A stretch of DNA of 64,000 bases from Streptomyces bicolor (GTDB lineage: Bacteria > Actinomycetota > Actinomycetes > Streptomycetales > Streptomycetaceae). Below the pieces are notes generated by a model that worked only from the letters and a program-made list of their open reading frames with translations, was not told the origin of the DNA and searched no databases. Each line of letters opens with the position of its first letter. The stretch's first letter is position 1. The DNA lies in assembly GCF_000719285.1 (NCBI RefSeq), contig NZ_JOFS01000005.1:525021-589020 (forward strand), written 5' to 3'. Shown one piece after another: positions 44,690 through 53,069 of the stretch. Position numbers and translations under genes: made by a program.

Positions 44690-46509
44690 CCCGGCGGATA
44701 CCGCTGCGCAAGCGCCTCCTGATCCGGCTGCTGATCGCCACGGTGCTGATCGCCGTCTGCTCGGTGGCCGCGACCGCCTGGCTGGCGGTCGAGACCATCA
44801 CCCGGGCCCTGCGGGAGGAACAAGGACAGGTCCTCGCGGAGGACATGGACGTCCTCGCCCGGCTCAGCGGCCATGCCGCGACCCATGCCGACTGGAAGGG
44901 GATCGAGAGGACCGTCCGTGAGCTGTCCGCGCGGACCGGTCGCCGGATCGCCCTGACCACCACGGACCGCAGGACCATCGCCGACTCCGCACCGCCGGGC
45001 ACCTCCCTGCCACCACGCGCCGCCGCCACCATCGACCCCCTGCACATCGACACCTACACCGAGCGGGGAGCACAGCGCGGCGGCATCGATCCCCGTGTGG
45101 TGGGCCCCTACCGGGTGACGGACGCGGAGCGGGCCCGGCTGGAGAAGCTCGCGCTGATCCGGCAGCGGTGCTTCGCCCGCAACGGCTACGAGACCGCCGT
45201 GGTGCGTACGCCGAGCGGCCGCCCGGTGGTCACCGACCACGACGGGCCCGTCGCGGGCGGGCAGGTGCCCGACGCGTGCGCGGACGGGCTGCTCAACACC
45301 CCCACACCGACCGAGGAGAAGGCCCTGGCCGACCTGTCGGGGCGCGCTCGCGCCTGTCTCGACCGGCGCGGAGTGGGCCCGTCCACGCCCATGTTCGCCA
45401 CCGTCGATGTCACCGAGCAGCGCCTCGGCACCCGCTACCCGATGGGCAAGATCGCGAGCCCCGCCGACCGCGAGGCCGTGCGTGAGGCCGAGGGTTGCGT
45501 GGCTGCGGCGCGCCGCGCCCAACTCGACCCGTACGTCGCCCCCGTGGCAGAGCTGTTCCTGGGCGGCGGCGACCCGACCGCGGTGCGGTTCGACATGTCC
45601 CCGGCGAACAAGGCCAAGGTCGTCGGCGCCGCCGGACTCGTGCTGGCCGTCACCGTGGCCGTGACCGCCGCGGTCGCCACCCGGCTCGTCCGGCCGCTGC
45701 GAGCGCTGACGGAGGCCGCCCAGCAGCCGCCCGAACTGCATGCGCGGGTTCCTGTCACCACCCGGGACGAGACGGGCATCCTCGCCGCGGCCTTCAACGA
45801 ACTCGCCGAGCGGCGCGAGCGCCTGGAGGTGCAGCGCAAGGCCATGGTCAGCGACATCGCCCATGAACTGCGCAGCCCGCTCACCAACATCCGGGGCTGG
45901 CTGGAAGTCACCCGCGACGGCGTCGTCGACCCCGACCCCGCCCTGCTCGCCTCCCTGCACGAGGAGGCCCTCGTCCTCCAGCGCGTCATCGACGACCTCC
46001 AGGACCTCGCCGCCGCCGACGCCGGCACCCTGCGCCTGCACCGCGAGCCCGTCCGCGCCGACGAACTCCTCGACCAGGTCGCCGCCGCCCACCGCGTCGC
46101 CGCCGACACGGCCGGCGTCACCCTGCGCACCACCACGGACGGCACGCCCTGGCTGGACGCCGACCCCGTCCGCATGCGCCAGGCGCTCGGCAACCTCGTC
46201 TCCAACGCCCTGCGCCACACACCGGCCGACGGCACCGTGACGCTCGCCGCCCGGCGCGACGGCGACGACGTCGTCCTTGAGGTCACCGACACGGGGACCG
46301 GTATCGACATCGCGGACCTGCCGTACGTCTTCGACCGCTTCTGGCGTGCGGAGAAGTCCCGCAGCCGGCGGACCGGCGGCAGCGGACTGGGCCTGCCGAT
46401 CGTCCGGCACCTGGTCGCGGCGCACGGCGGGACGGTCGAGGCGGCGAGCGAGCCCGGTGCCGGTTCCGTGTTCACGCTGCGGTTGCCGGCCGCCGAGCCG
46501 CCTGACTGA
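44686..46509 (+). CDS. Membrane sensor histidine kinase with cysteine-bearing extracellular domain
   Basis: A 607-residue HK. Transmembrane helices are at about 11-35 and 311-332. Between them a ~275-residue extracellular sensor carries four Cys (162, 198, 224, 271), which could form disulfides. A HAMP linker (about 333-383) leads to the DHp helix with phospho-His393 (IAHELRSPLTN), then HATPase_c with N-box, GTGIDIADLP, FDRFWRAEKSR and GGSGLGLPIV. The ATG at 44686-44688 overlaps the response regulator stop. The family is typical; the ligand is unknown. Confidence 0.93.
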   Translation: MTRRIPLRKRLLIRLLIATVLIAVCSVAATAWLAVETITRALREEQGQVLAEDMDVLARLSGHAATHADWKGIERTVRELSARTGRRIALTTTDRRTIADSAPPGTSLPPRAAATIDPLHIDTYTERGAQRGGIDPRVVGPYRVTDAERARLEKLALIRQRCFARNGYETAVVRTPSGRPVVTDHDGPVAGGQVPDACADGLLNTPTPTEEKALADLSGRARACLDRRGVGPSTPMFATVDVTEQRLGTRYPMGKIASPADREAVREAEGCVAAARRAQLDPYVAPVAELFLGGGDPTAVRFDMSPANKAKVVGAAGLVLAVTVAVTAAVATRLVRPLRALTEAAQQPPELHARVPVTTRDETGILAAAFNELAERRERLEVQRKAMVSDIAHELRSPLTNIRGWLEVTRDGVVDPDPALLASLHEEALVLQRVIDDLQDLAAADAGTLRLHREPVRADELLDQVAAAHRVAADTAGVTLRTTTDGTPWLDADPVRMRQALGNLVSNALRHTPADGTVTLAARRDGDDVVLEVTDTGTGIDIADLPYVFDRFWRAEKSRSRRTGGSGLGLPIVRHLVAAHGGTVEAASEPGAGSVFTLRLPAAEPPD

Positions 46510-46546
46510 GCGAGCGGCCACGACGGGTGTCCCGCCGGTCCGACGG

Positions 46547-46780
46547 TCACCCGGCGCGCTGCCGCAACGCCCTTCTCTCGGCCTCGCTCGTGCCGCCCCA
46601 GATCCCGATGAACTGGTCCATGTCCAGCGCCCAGCTCAGACACTGCTCACGGACCGTGCAGCGCCGGCAGACGGCCTTCGCCTGCTCGGTCTGCAACAGG
46701 GTCGGTCCGGACGTGCCGATCGGATAGAAGAGGTCGGGGTCCTCATGGCGGCAGGCGGCGTGGTCTCGCCAGTCGTCCAT
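46547..46780 (-). CDS. WhiB-family transcriptional regulator
   Basis: A 77-residue Fe-S regulator unique to actinobacteria. Four Cys are arranged in the Wbl pattern: one in the DHAACRHEDPDLF region, then CRRC and EQCLSW, with the turn GIWGG and a basic C-terminal tail (SEAERRALRQ). The ATG at 46778-46780 has AGGTGA at correct spacing; a GTG three codons upstream is the alternative. It is not one of the obvious developmental WhiB/WhiD by this reading. Confidence 0.93.
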   Translation of the reverse strand: MDDWRDHAACRHEDPDLFYPIGTSGPTLLQTEQAKAVCRRCTVREQCLSWALDMDQFIGIWGGTSEAERRALRQRAG

Positions 46781-46886
46781 CAAAGTCACCTGCGATCGTC
46801 GTACGTGCCCTCGGTGGATGCCTTACTCGCTTTCGGGTCGCCTGTCGATGCATGGGTGAAACCCCGTTGGACACCGGCGATTCAAG

Positions 46887-48104
46887 TCACTGCTCGCGCA
46901 TGCCCCACGGGGAGCCGTATGCGGTCAGCAGATCCAGGAAGGGGCGGGCCGGGAAGGCCTCCGGGCCCAGTACCCCCGTGCCCGACCAGGCGCCGGTGGC
47001 GAGGAGTTCGAGCGCGACGACCGGGTTGAGCGCCGTCTGCCACACCACGGCCTGACAGCCGTACTCCGCCATGGACCACTGGTTGTCGACCACGTGGTAC
47101 AGGTACACCTCGCGCGGCTTGCCGTCCTTGACGCCCCGCACCCAGGTACCCGCGCAGGTCCTGCCGTGCATCCGCTCGCCGAGCGTCGCCGGGTCCGGCA
47201 GACACGCGGCGACGACGTCCCGGGGCGAGACCCGCACCGGCCCGTCGGCGCTCGGCACGGTCACCGGCTCGGTGCTGTCCAGGCCCAGCAGGTGCAGCGT
47301 CCTCAGGGTGCTGACGAACTCCTCGCCCAGGCCGTACTTGAAGGTCACCCGGCGCGCGTCGACCCAGCGCGGCATCAGGAGCACCTCCTCGTGCTCCACG
47401 TTCACGCACTCGACCGGCCCGATGCCCTCGGGAAAGTCGAACACCTCGGGCTCACTGAACGGCGCGGTGGTGAACCAGCCGCGGCCGGCCTCGTACACCA
47501 CCGGAGGGTTGAGGCACTCCTCGATCGTGGTCCAGATGCTGAAGGACGGCGCGAAGTCGTAGCCGTCGACGGTGAGGTTCGCGCCGTCGCGGACACCGAT
47601 CTCATCGATCTCGTCGAAGAGCTCGTCGGCCGCGTGCCGGGCGAACACGTCCGACAACCCCGGCTCCACGCCCATACCGACCAGGGCCAGCGCACCCGCC
47701 TTCTCCCAGTCGGCCGCCTGCTCGAACTGGGCGTCGCCCAGCTTGACCCCGCACTCCTCGTACGGCCGCTCAGGATGCGGACGCGACAGCGACATCGCCA
47801 TGTCGACATACGTCGCCCCGGCCGTGCGCGCGGCCTGGAACAGCGGCATCACGAAGCGCGGGTCGGTGGCGTTGAGGAGCACGTCGCACGCGTGCCGCTC
47901 CAGCAGTGCGGCCACCGCCGCGTCGTCGCTCGCGTCCACGCGCTCGGCCCGGAACCGTGCGTCGCCGCCGAGCGCCGCCACGGCCGCCTCGGCCCGCGCG
48001 AGGTCGTAGTCGGCGACCACCATCGCCTCGAAGAACGGACGCCGGGCCGCGATCCGGGTGACGGCGGTACCCACACCACCGGCGCCCACGAGCAGTACAC
48101 GCAT
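46887..48104 (-). CDS. Saccharopine dehydrogenase-like NAD(P)-binding protein
   Basis: A 405-residue reductase of the saccharopine dehydrogenase family (carboxynorspermidine- or lysine-related). The Rossmann fold GAGGVGTAVTRIAARR is at the N-terminus. The catalytic/substrate domain covers about 120-360 (MSLSRPHPERPYEE, GMGVEPGLSD, NVEHEEVLLMPRW). The substrate is unknown and other polyamine or lysine-pathway genes are not adjacent. The ATG at 48102-48104 has GAGGGAG upstream. It is divergent from a TetR gene, 117 bp away, which may regulate it. Confidence 0.85.
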   Translation of the reverse strand: MRVLLVGAGGVGTAVTRIAARRPFFEAMVVADYDLARAEAAVAALGGDARFRAERVDASDDAAVAALLERHACDVLLNATDPRFVMPLFQAARTAGATYVDMAMSLSRPHPERPYEECGVKLGDAQFEQAADWEKAGALALVGMGVEPGLSDVFARHAADELFDEIDEIGVRDGANLTVDGYDFAPSFSIWTTIEECLNPPVVYEAGRGWFTTAPFSEPEVFDFPEGIGPVECVNVEHEEVLLMPRWVDARRVTFKYGLGEEFVSTLRTLHLLGLDSTEPVTVPSADGPVRVSPRDVVAACLPDPATLGERMHGRTCAGTWVRGVKDGKPREVYLYHVVDNQWSMAEYGCQAVVWQTALNPVVALELLATGAWSGTGVLGPEAFPARPFLDLLTAYGSPWGMREQ

Positions 48105-48158
48105 GACAAGACTCCCTCGGCTGAAGGTCTACGACGTGGTGGGGCCCCGCCGGAGATA

Positions 48159-48193
48159 CAACGCCGCCCGCCCGCGTAAGGTCAATGGCGTTG
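48159..48193. promoter_or_regulatory. Spaced inverted repeat between saccharopine-like gene and TetR
   Basis: CAACGCC (48159-48165) and GGCGTTG (48187-48193) are perfect 7-bp arms with a 21-nt spacer. They sit just upstream of the TetR ATG and could be two half-sites for that regulator. Weak on its own. Confidence 0.3.
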
Positions 48194-48221
48194 GCATAAG
48201 GATGGAGGGCTGGAGGGCGCC

Positions 48222-48929
48222 ATGCCTAAAGCGGTCGTTCCGGAGGAAAAGCGGCGTCGGCGTCGGCCCACGAAGAGTGGCACCGTCCTGTCGGAGCGGC
48301 TGATAGTCGAAACGGCGCTGCGCATGCTGCGCGAGCACGGCAGCGCCGGCCTCACCGCCCGCCGCCTCGGTCTGGCCCTCGACGCCGACCCGAGCACGCT
48401 GTACCGGTACTTCCGCGGCATGGACGACCTGACCCTCGCCATCGGCGACGCCCTCATCGGCGAAGCCCTGCGGGGCTGGGAGCCGACGGGGCAGTGGCGG
48501 GCCGACCTGCGCGCCGTCGGGCTGCGCATCCACGAGGCGTACGTCGCCCATCCGCAGGCCGCCGTGCTGACCACGAGCCGGGTCACCGGGCGGGCCAACG
48601 AACTCGCCGCCGACGAGGCGGTGTTGGACATTCTGCGCAGGGCCGGATTCCCGCTGCCGGACACCGTGCGCATCTACCACGCCTTCATCGACCAGACCCT
48701 GGCGTTCGCCGCGCTCGACGCCGCGTCCCTGGCTCTGCCGAGCGAGTCGCTGCGCGCGGACGAGGACATGTGGCGATCGACCTATGCGCGTGTACCGCGC
48801 ACCACCCATCCCCGGATCGCCGAGGCGGCGCCGCTGCTGGCGACCCGGATGGTGAACAGTGCCTATCCGACGGCTCTGGAGATGCTGCTGGACAGCGCCG
48901 CAGCCGAGCTGGAGGCGCTGCACGGGTAG
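48222..48929 (+). CDS. TetR/AcrR family transcriptional regulator
   Basis: A 235-residue regulator. A basic N-terminus (KRRRRRPTKSG) is followed by a TetR HTH (LIVETALRMLREHGSAGLTARR and DADPSTLYRYFRG) and a TetR_C-like ligand domain (about 75-225) with a Leu/Ala-rich core. The ATG at 48222 is preceded by GGAGGG. Divergent from the saccharopine-like gene, with which it likely shares an operator. The gene is followed by a hairpin terminator that overlaps its stop. Confidence 0.9.
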   Translation: MPKAVVPEEKRRRRRPTKSGTVLSERLIVETALRMLREHGSAGLTARRLGLALDADPSTLYRYFRGMDDLTLAIGDALIGEALRGWEPTGQWRADLRAVGLRIHEAYVAHPQAAVLTTSRVTGRANELAADEAVLDILRRAGFPLPDTVRIYHAFIDQTLAFAALDAASLALPSESLRADEDMWRSTYARVPRTTHPRIAEAAPLLATRMVNSAYPTALEMLLDSAAAELEALHG

Positions 48930-48945
48930 CGCCCTGAAGGGCGCT
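48928..48945 (+). terminator. Terminator after TetR gene
   Basis: AGCGCCCT (48928-48935) pairs with AGGGCGCT (48938-48945) with a 2-nt gap. It overlaps the TetR stop codon and lies before the convergent LysR gene, and so may act in both directions. Confidence 0.55.
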
Positions 48946-48958
48946 GTCGATATGCGGC

Positions 48959-49867
48959 TCAGCCGCGCAGCGCCTCGGCCGCCGTCGCCGCCACGGCGTC
49001 CGTCACCGCGACCAACGCCGGCGAGTGCAGCTTCCACTGCTGCCAGTACAGCGGCACGTCGACGGGGCGCTCGGGGGCGAGCTGCACCAGGCGGCCGTCC
49101 CTCAGGAGCGGTTCCGCCTGGGACTCGGGGATCAGGCCCCACCCCAGTCCGGCGGTCACGGCCGACAAGAAGCCCTCCGACGTGGGGACGTGGTGCCGTA
49201 CCGCACTCGCGCCCGTACGAGCGCGCCGCAGCCTGCGCACGAACGCGTCCTGGAGATCGTCACTGCGGTCGAAGGTCATCACCGGTGCCCGCATGATCGC
49301 GTCCCGCAGCGAGCCGCCGAGATGCCGCTCGGCGAACTCCGGGCTCGCCGCGGCCAGATAGCGCATCCGGCCCAGCGGTCGCACGGTACAGCCCGCAACG
49401 GGATCGGGCGAGGAGGTCACCGCCGCCATCACCAGGCCCTCCCGCAGCAGCGTCGCCGTACGGCTCTCGTCCTCCCGCCGCAGCTCGAAGCAGAGCGGGG
49501 GCTCCTGACGCACTCGCGTGAGCGCCGCAAGGAACCACGTCGCCAGCGAGTCGGCGTTGACCGCGATCGACACCCGGGTCGCCTCCCCGGCCCCGCGCAG
49601 CCCCAGCTCGGCCCGCGCGTCACGTTCCAGTCGCGCCAGCTGGCGGGCGAACCGGACGACGACCTCGCCCGACTCGGTCGGCCGCACCGGCTTCGTCCGC
49701 ACCAGCAGCACCCGCCCCGTGCGCTGCTCCAGAGCCTTCACCCGCTGGCTCACGGCCGACGGCGTCACATGCAGCGCGGCGGCCGCCGCGTCGAAGGTGC
49801 CCTCGTCGACCACCGCCAGCAGGGTGCGCACCTGGTCGAGGGGAAGCTCGGTCAACTCGGTCTTCAC
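48959..49867 (-). CDS. LysR-family regulator, LysG/ArgP-type
   Basis: A 302-residue LysR regulator that controls export of basic amino acids. N-terminal HTH: LDQVRTLLAVVDEGTF, TPSAVSQRVKALEQRTG. The C-terminal co-inducer domain is complete. The specific call LysG/ArgP rests on the RTKPVRPTESGE region and the divergent LysE-type exporter 66 bp away, the arrangement known for lysG-lysE in Corynebacterium. The start is GTG at 49865-49867 with no clear Shine-Dalgarno sequence. Confidence 0.9.
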   Translation of the reverse strand: MKTELTELPLDQVRTLLAVVDEGTFDAAAAALHVTPSAVSQRVKALEQRTGRVLLVRTKPVRPTESGEVVVRFARQLARLERDARAELGLRGAGEATRVSIAVNADSLATWFLAALTRVRQEPPLCFELRREDESRTATLLREGLVMAAVTSSPDPVAGCTVRPLGRMRYLAAASPEFAERHLGGSLRDAIMRAPVMTFDRSDDLQDAFVRRLRRARTGASAVRHHVPTSEGFLSAVTAGLGWGLIPESQAEPLLRDGRLVQLAPERPVDVPLYWQQWKLHSPALVAVTDAVAATAAEALRG

Positions 49868-49871
49868 AAGC

Positions 49872-49897
49872 GCTAATGATACGTAAGAATCTTTAGC
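49872..49897. promoter_or_regulatory. LysR-type dyad between lysG-like and lysE-like genes
   Basis: GCTAA (49872-49876) and TTAGC (49893-49897) form an inverted repeat in an AT-rich patch of the 66-bp divergent promoter. It has the position and size expected for a LysG/ArgP binding site. Confidence 0.5.
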
Positions 49898-49933
49898 TGT
49901 ACCTGGAGTGATCGACTCCGTAGCGTCGATGCC

Positions 49934-50548
49934 ATGACCAACGCCTTGACCACCGCCGCCGCCGGATTCGGCACCGGCCTCTCGCTCATCGTCGCCATCG
50001 GTGCCCAGAACGCCTTCGTCCTGCGCCAGGGAATCCGCCGCGACGCCGTCCTCGCCGTCGTCGGCATCTGCGCCCTGTCCGACGCGCTCCTCATCACCCT
50101 GGGTGTGGCCGGCGTCGGCGCGGTGGTCGTGGCGTGGCCCGGTGTGCTGACGGCGGTGGCGTGGATCGGCGGGGCGTTCCTGCTCGGCTACGGCGCTCTC
50201 GCCGCCCGCCGTGTCTTCAAGCCGGCCGGCGCCCTGCGCACGGACGGCGAGGCGGCTGGGTCACGGCGCCGAGCGGTGCTGACCTGCCTCGCGATGACCT
50301 GGCTCAACCCGCACGTCTACCTCGACACCGTCTTCCTGCTCGGCACAGTCGCCGCCGACCAGGGCCCTATGCGCTGGACGTTCGGCCTCGGTGCCGCACT
50401 GGCGAGCCTGTGCTGGTTCGCCGCGCTCGGTTTCGGGGCGCGGCTGCTGAGCCGCCACCTCGCGAAGCCGGCGGCCTGGCGCGTGCTGGACGGACTGGTG
50501 GCGGCGACGATGATCGCGCTCGGCGCCGGCCTCATCGCGGGCGCCTGA
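49934..50548 (+). CDS. LysE/ArgO family basic amino acid exporter
   Basis: A 204-residue inner-membrane permease with about six hydrophobic segments. It carries the conserved IVAIGAQNAFVLRQGI motif of LysE/ArgO, a cytoplasmic basic loop around residue 85-105, and MTWLNPHVYLDTVFLLG, both family hallmarks. It likely exports lysine or arginine to prevent toxic accumulation. The ATG at 49934 has TGGAG upstream at 49904. It is regulated by the divergent LysG-like protein in known systems. Confidence 0.92.
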   Translation: MTNALTTAAAGFGTGLSLIVAIGAQNAFVLRQGIRRDAVLAVVGICALSDALLITLGVAGVGAVVVAWPGVLTAVAWIGGAFLLGYGALAARRVFKPAGALRTDGEAAGSRRRAVLTCLAMTWLNPHVYLDTVFLLGTVAADQGPMRWTFGLGAALASLCWFAALGFGARLLSRHLAKPAAWRVLDGLVAATMIALGAGLIAGA

Positions 50549-50675
50549 CCGCCCGCTGCGTATTCGGGGCGCCCGACGGTGTCCGCAACCTGAGATATCG
50601 CGTCCCGAATGCTTGACCTCTGGTGCCATAGTGATCCCTGGTTCCCGAAAGGTGTAACGAGCAACCAGGAAGCCC

Positions 50676-51977
50676 GTGGACACGAGCGAGAGCAGCACCG
50701 AACAGCAGTCGGCGTCGACCGCCGAGGAAGCGATACCCGCCCGGCGTGGCTGGCGCCGCTGGGCCATGGACACCCGTCCGCTGCGCCGCCCGGCCTACCG
50801 CCGCCTGTGGTCCTCGACCGTCGTCACGGCCGTCGGCAGCCAGCTCACCGCCGTCGCGGTGCCCAAGCAGGTCTACGACATCACCGGCTCCTCGGCGTGG
50901 GTCGGCGCCGCGAGCCTCGCCGGACTGCTGCCGCTCGCGGTGTTCGCGCTGTGGGGCGGCGCCATCGCCGACAGCATGGACCGGCGCAAGCTGCTGCTGA
51001 TCACGAACAGCGGAATCGCCGTCACGTCTGTGCTGTTCTGGCTTCAGGCCGTCACCGGCCTCGACTCGGTGGCCGCGCTGATGGTGCTGCTGGCCGTGCA
51101 GCAGGCGTTCTGGGGGCTCAACGCCCCGGCCCGCAACGCCTCCATCGCCCGCCTGGTACCGGCCGACGAACTGCCCGCCGCGAACGCCCTCGGCTCGCCC
51201 GTCATGCAGACCGGCCAGGTGGTGGGGCCGCTGCTGGCCGGCGTACTCATCCCCGTCATCGGCCTGGCCGAGCTGTACCTCATCGACGCGCTCGCCCTGT
51301 GCGTCACCGTCTGGGCTGTTGTACGGCTGCCTGCGCTGCCGCCCCTGAAGTCCACCGCCGCGCGACGCGCGGGTGTGCGTGAGATCGCGGAGGGCTTCCG
51401 CTACATCGCCCTGCACAAGGTGCTGTTGCTGTCCTTCCTGGCCGACGTCATCGCGATGGTCTTCGGCATGCCCCGCGCCCTGTTCCCCCAACTGGCGGGC
51501 CAGACCTACGGGTCGTACGGCGAGGGCCTCGCCCTCGGTCTGCTGTTCGCGGCGATCCCGATCGGCGCGGTGGCCGGCGGTCTGTTCTCCGGAACGTTCT
51601 CCCGGGCCCGCCGGCACGGCTGGATGGTGATCGGCGCGGTCGTCGCCTGGGGCGCGGCCATCACGGGCTTCGGACTGAGCGGCAGTCTGTGGCTCGCGGT
51701 GGTGTTCCTGGCCCTCGCCGGGGTGGCCGACATGGTCTCGATGGTGTTCCGCGGGGCGATCCTGCTGTCCGCCGCCACTGACGAGATGCGCGGCCGGATG
51801 CAGGGCGTGTTCACGGTCGTCGTGGCGGGCGGACCGCGCCTCGCCGACGTCCTGCACGGAACGGCGGGATCGGCCTTCGGCGCGCGCACGGCAACCGTGG
51901 GCGGTGGCCTGCTGGTCGTCGTCCTCATGCTGGGCCTGGCCGCCGCGGTGCCGGCCCTGCGCCGCTACCGGGTCTGA
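50676..51977 (+). CDS. MFS transporter, EntS-like
   Basis: A 433-residue major-facilitator exporter with twelve predicted membrane segments. The N-terminal cytoplasmic region (about 1-40) is followed by the first helix and motif A-like GGAIADSMDRRKLLL; a second repeat lies around residue 230-260. The pattern (MVFGMPRALFPQLAGQTYG and LADVLHGTAGS) resembles the enterobactin/siderophore exporter subgroup. Substrate unknown. The start is GTG at 50676, with CCAGGA upstream. Confidence 0.88.
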   Translation: MDTSESSTEQQSASTAEEAIPARRGWRRWAMDTRPLRRPAYRRLWSSTVVTAVGSQLTAVAVPKQVYDITGSSAWVGAASLAGLLPLAVFALWGGAIADSMDRRKLLLITNSGIAVTSVLFWLQAVTGLDSVAALMVLLAVQQAFWGLNAPARNASIARLVPADELPAANALGSPVMQTGQVVGPLLAGVLIPVIGLAELYLIDALALCVTVWAVVRLPALPPLKSTAARRAGVREIAEGFRYIALHKVLLLSFLADVIAMVFGMPRALFPQLAGQTYGSYGEGLALGLLFAAIPIGAVAGGLFSGTFSRARRHGWMVIGAVVAWGAAITGFGLSGSLWLAVVFLALAGVADMVSMVFRGAILLSAATDEMRGRMQGVFTVVVAGGPRLADVLHGTAGSAFGARTATVGGGLLVVVLMLGLAAAVPALRRYRV

Positions 51978-52052
51978 CGCGGCGGAGCACACCGCGCCCG
52001 ACGCGGCAGGGCACACCGCGTCCGTCACTACAGGGCACTTCGCGTCGGACCG

Positions 52053-52508
52053 TCAGAGCACGCTGCGCCGGTGCGGTCCGTACTGCTCCATCAGCTTGCC
52101 CCGCGTCATCTCCAGCCGGTGCGCGAGGATCTCGGCGACGTGCCGCACCAGCGACATGCCGAGCCCCGGATCCTCCTCGCACAGCCGCAGCACCGCCGCC
52201 GCCTCGAACTCGTAGGCCCGCACGGGGCTGAAGGCCTCCGCGCCGAAGTCCCACTGGTACGGGGGGAACAGCCAGGACCAGCCCAGCAGATCACCCGAGC
52301 CGAGACTGGCGACCGTGACCCGCTGCAGGGACGTCACCCGCTGGTCGAGGGAGACGGCGCCCGAGCGGATGACCCAGAAGCGGTCGGCCGTGCCGCCCGC
52401 CTCGAAGATCCGGGCGTCCTCCGGGAAGGAGACCTCCTGTGCGAGTGACATCAGACGCTCGCGCTGAGGCGGCGGAAGGGCGGTCAGCAGTTTGATCGCT
52501 TTGGTCAT
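52053..52508 (-). CDS. Cyclic-nucleotide-binding (CRP-fold) domain protein
   Basis: A 151-residue protein consisting of a single cNMP-binding domain and no DNA-binding domain. Seen: AQEVSFPEDARIFEAGGTADRFW, IRSGAVSLDQRV, GSGDLLGWSWLFPPYQW, and a C-terminal helix (ILAHRLEMTRGKLMEQYG). The Arg of the phosphate-binding cassette is not clear, so ligand binding is uncertain. The ATG at 52506-52508 has GAGGAG upstream. A leader containing an intrinsic terminator (52644-52680) lies between this gene and its probable promoter, suggesting attenuation. Confidence 0.85.
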   Translation of the reverse strand: MTKAIKLLTALPPPQRERLMSLAQEVSFPEDARIFEAGGTADRFWVIRSGAVSLDQRVTSLQRVTVASLGSGDLLGWSWLFPPYQWDFGAEAFSPVRAYEFEAAAVLRLCEEDPGLGMSLVRHVAEILAHRLEMTRGKLMEQYGPHRRSVL

Positions 52509-52811
52509 GACACGGGGCTCCTCGCCGACGACTGAGGTTCCGGTGCTTCCCTGCGTCCATTTCAGCCGCTGCCGGGCCGGTGAGCACCTCGGCGGAGGAC
52601 GGTTTCGGGCCGGAATCTCGCGGGACGAGCCGTCAAGGGCATGAAAAAGCCCTGGCTGGACGGGGGAAGCCAGCCAGGGCCGTAGGCAGTGGTGCACAGG
52701 GGACGGATGCTGTTCACCCCGTGACCACGTATGTATGAACGGTAAACCATCTAAGGGGATTCTGCGTAACCCGGAGCGGGGCACGTGACCCGTTTCACTC
52801 CGATCCGGGTT
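52509..52811. other. 303-bp intergenic region with minus-strand leader
   Basis: No gene is supported. It contains the terminator at 52644-52680 and probable divergent promoters for the CRP-fold gene (leftward) and none obvious rightward. A minus-strand reading frame of 62 codons across the hairpin has no recognisable features. A short RNA ending at the terminator is possible. Confidence 0.4.
52644..52680 (-). terminator. Intrinsic terminator / attenuator in the leader of the CRP-fold gene
   Basis: GCCCTGGCTGG (52649-52659) pairs perfectly with 52670-52680; the loop is 10 nt. On the minus strand the hairpin is followed by TTTTT (52648-52644). It is a classical U-tailed terminator, unusual for Streptomyces, 136 bp before the CRP-fold start. 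Confidence 0.8.
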
Positions 52812-53033
52812 TCAGGCCGGTTCGGGGTGCTTCCCCGGGGTCAGAACCTCGTCGAGCACCTCGATCACGGTCTCATAGGCCAGTGTCCGTACGGCGGCGT
52901 CGCGGGCCGCTTCCGGATCGCTCGACCTCAGCGTTTCGCTTCGCGCCCGCCACGTTCGCTCCTCCTGCCGGGCACAGGCCCTGGCACGCTGCATCCTGCG
53001 CAGCAGTTCGTCTGAGTCCACGACATCGGTCAT
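52812..53033 (-). CDS. Small conserved hypothetical protein
   Basis: A 73-residue acidic-basic helical protein (MTDVVDSDELLRRMQRAR and SDPEAARDAAVRTLAYE), function unknown. No signal or membrane segment. The ATG at 53031-53033 gives a plausible actinobacterial small protein; coding probability is supported by its third-position G+C bias, not by a named family. It lies between the FUSC gene (same strand) and the leader region. Confidence 0.6.
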   Translation of the reverse strand: MTDVVDSDELLRRMQRARACARQEERTWRARSETLRSSDPEAARDAAVRTLAYETVIEVLDEVLTPGKHPEPA

Positions 53034-53069
53034 GCCTTCCGCGTACCCCGTATCGCCGCCGATGACCGG

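Noticed and set aside
51978..52052. Repeated GCACACCGCG-like elements after the MFS gene
   Set aside because: Short, imperfect and GC-biased; no clear hairpin or array.
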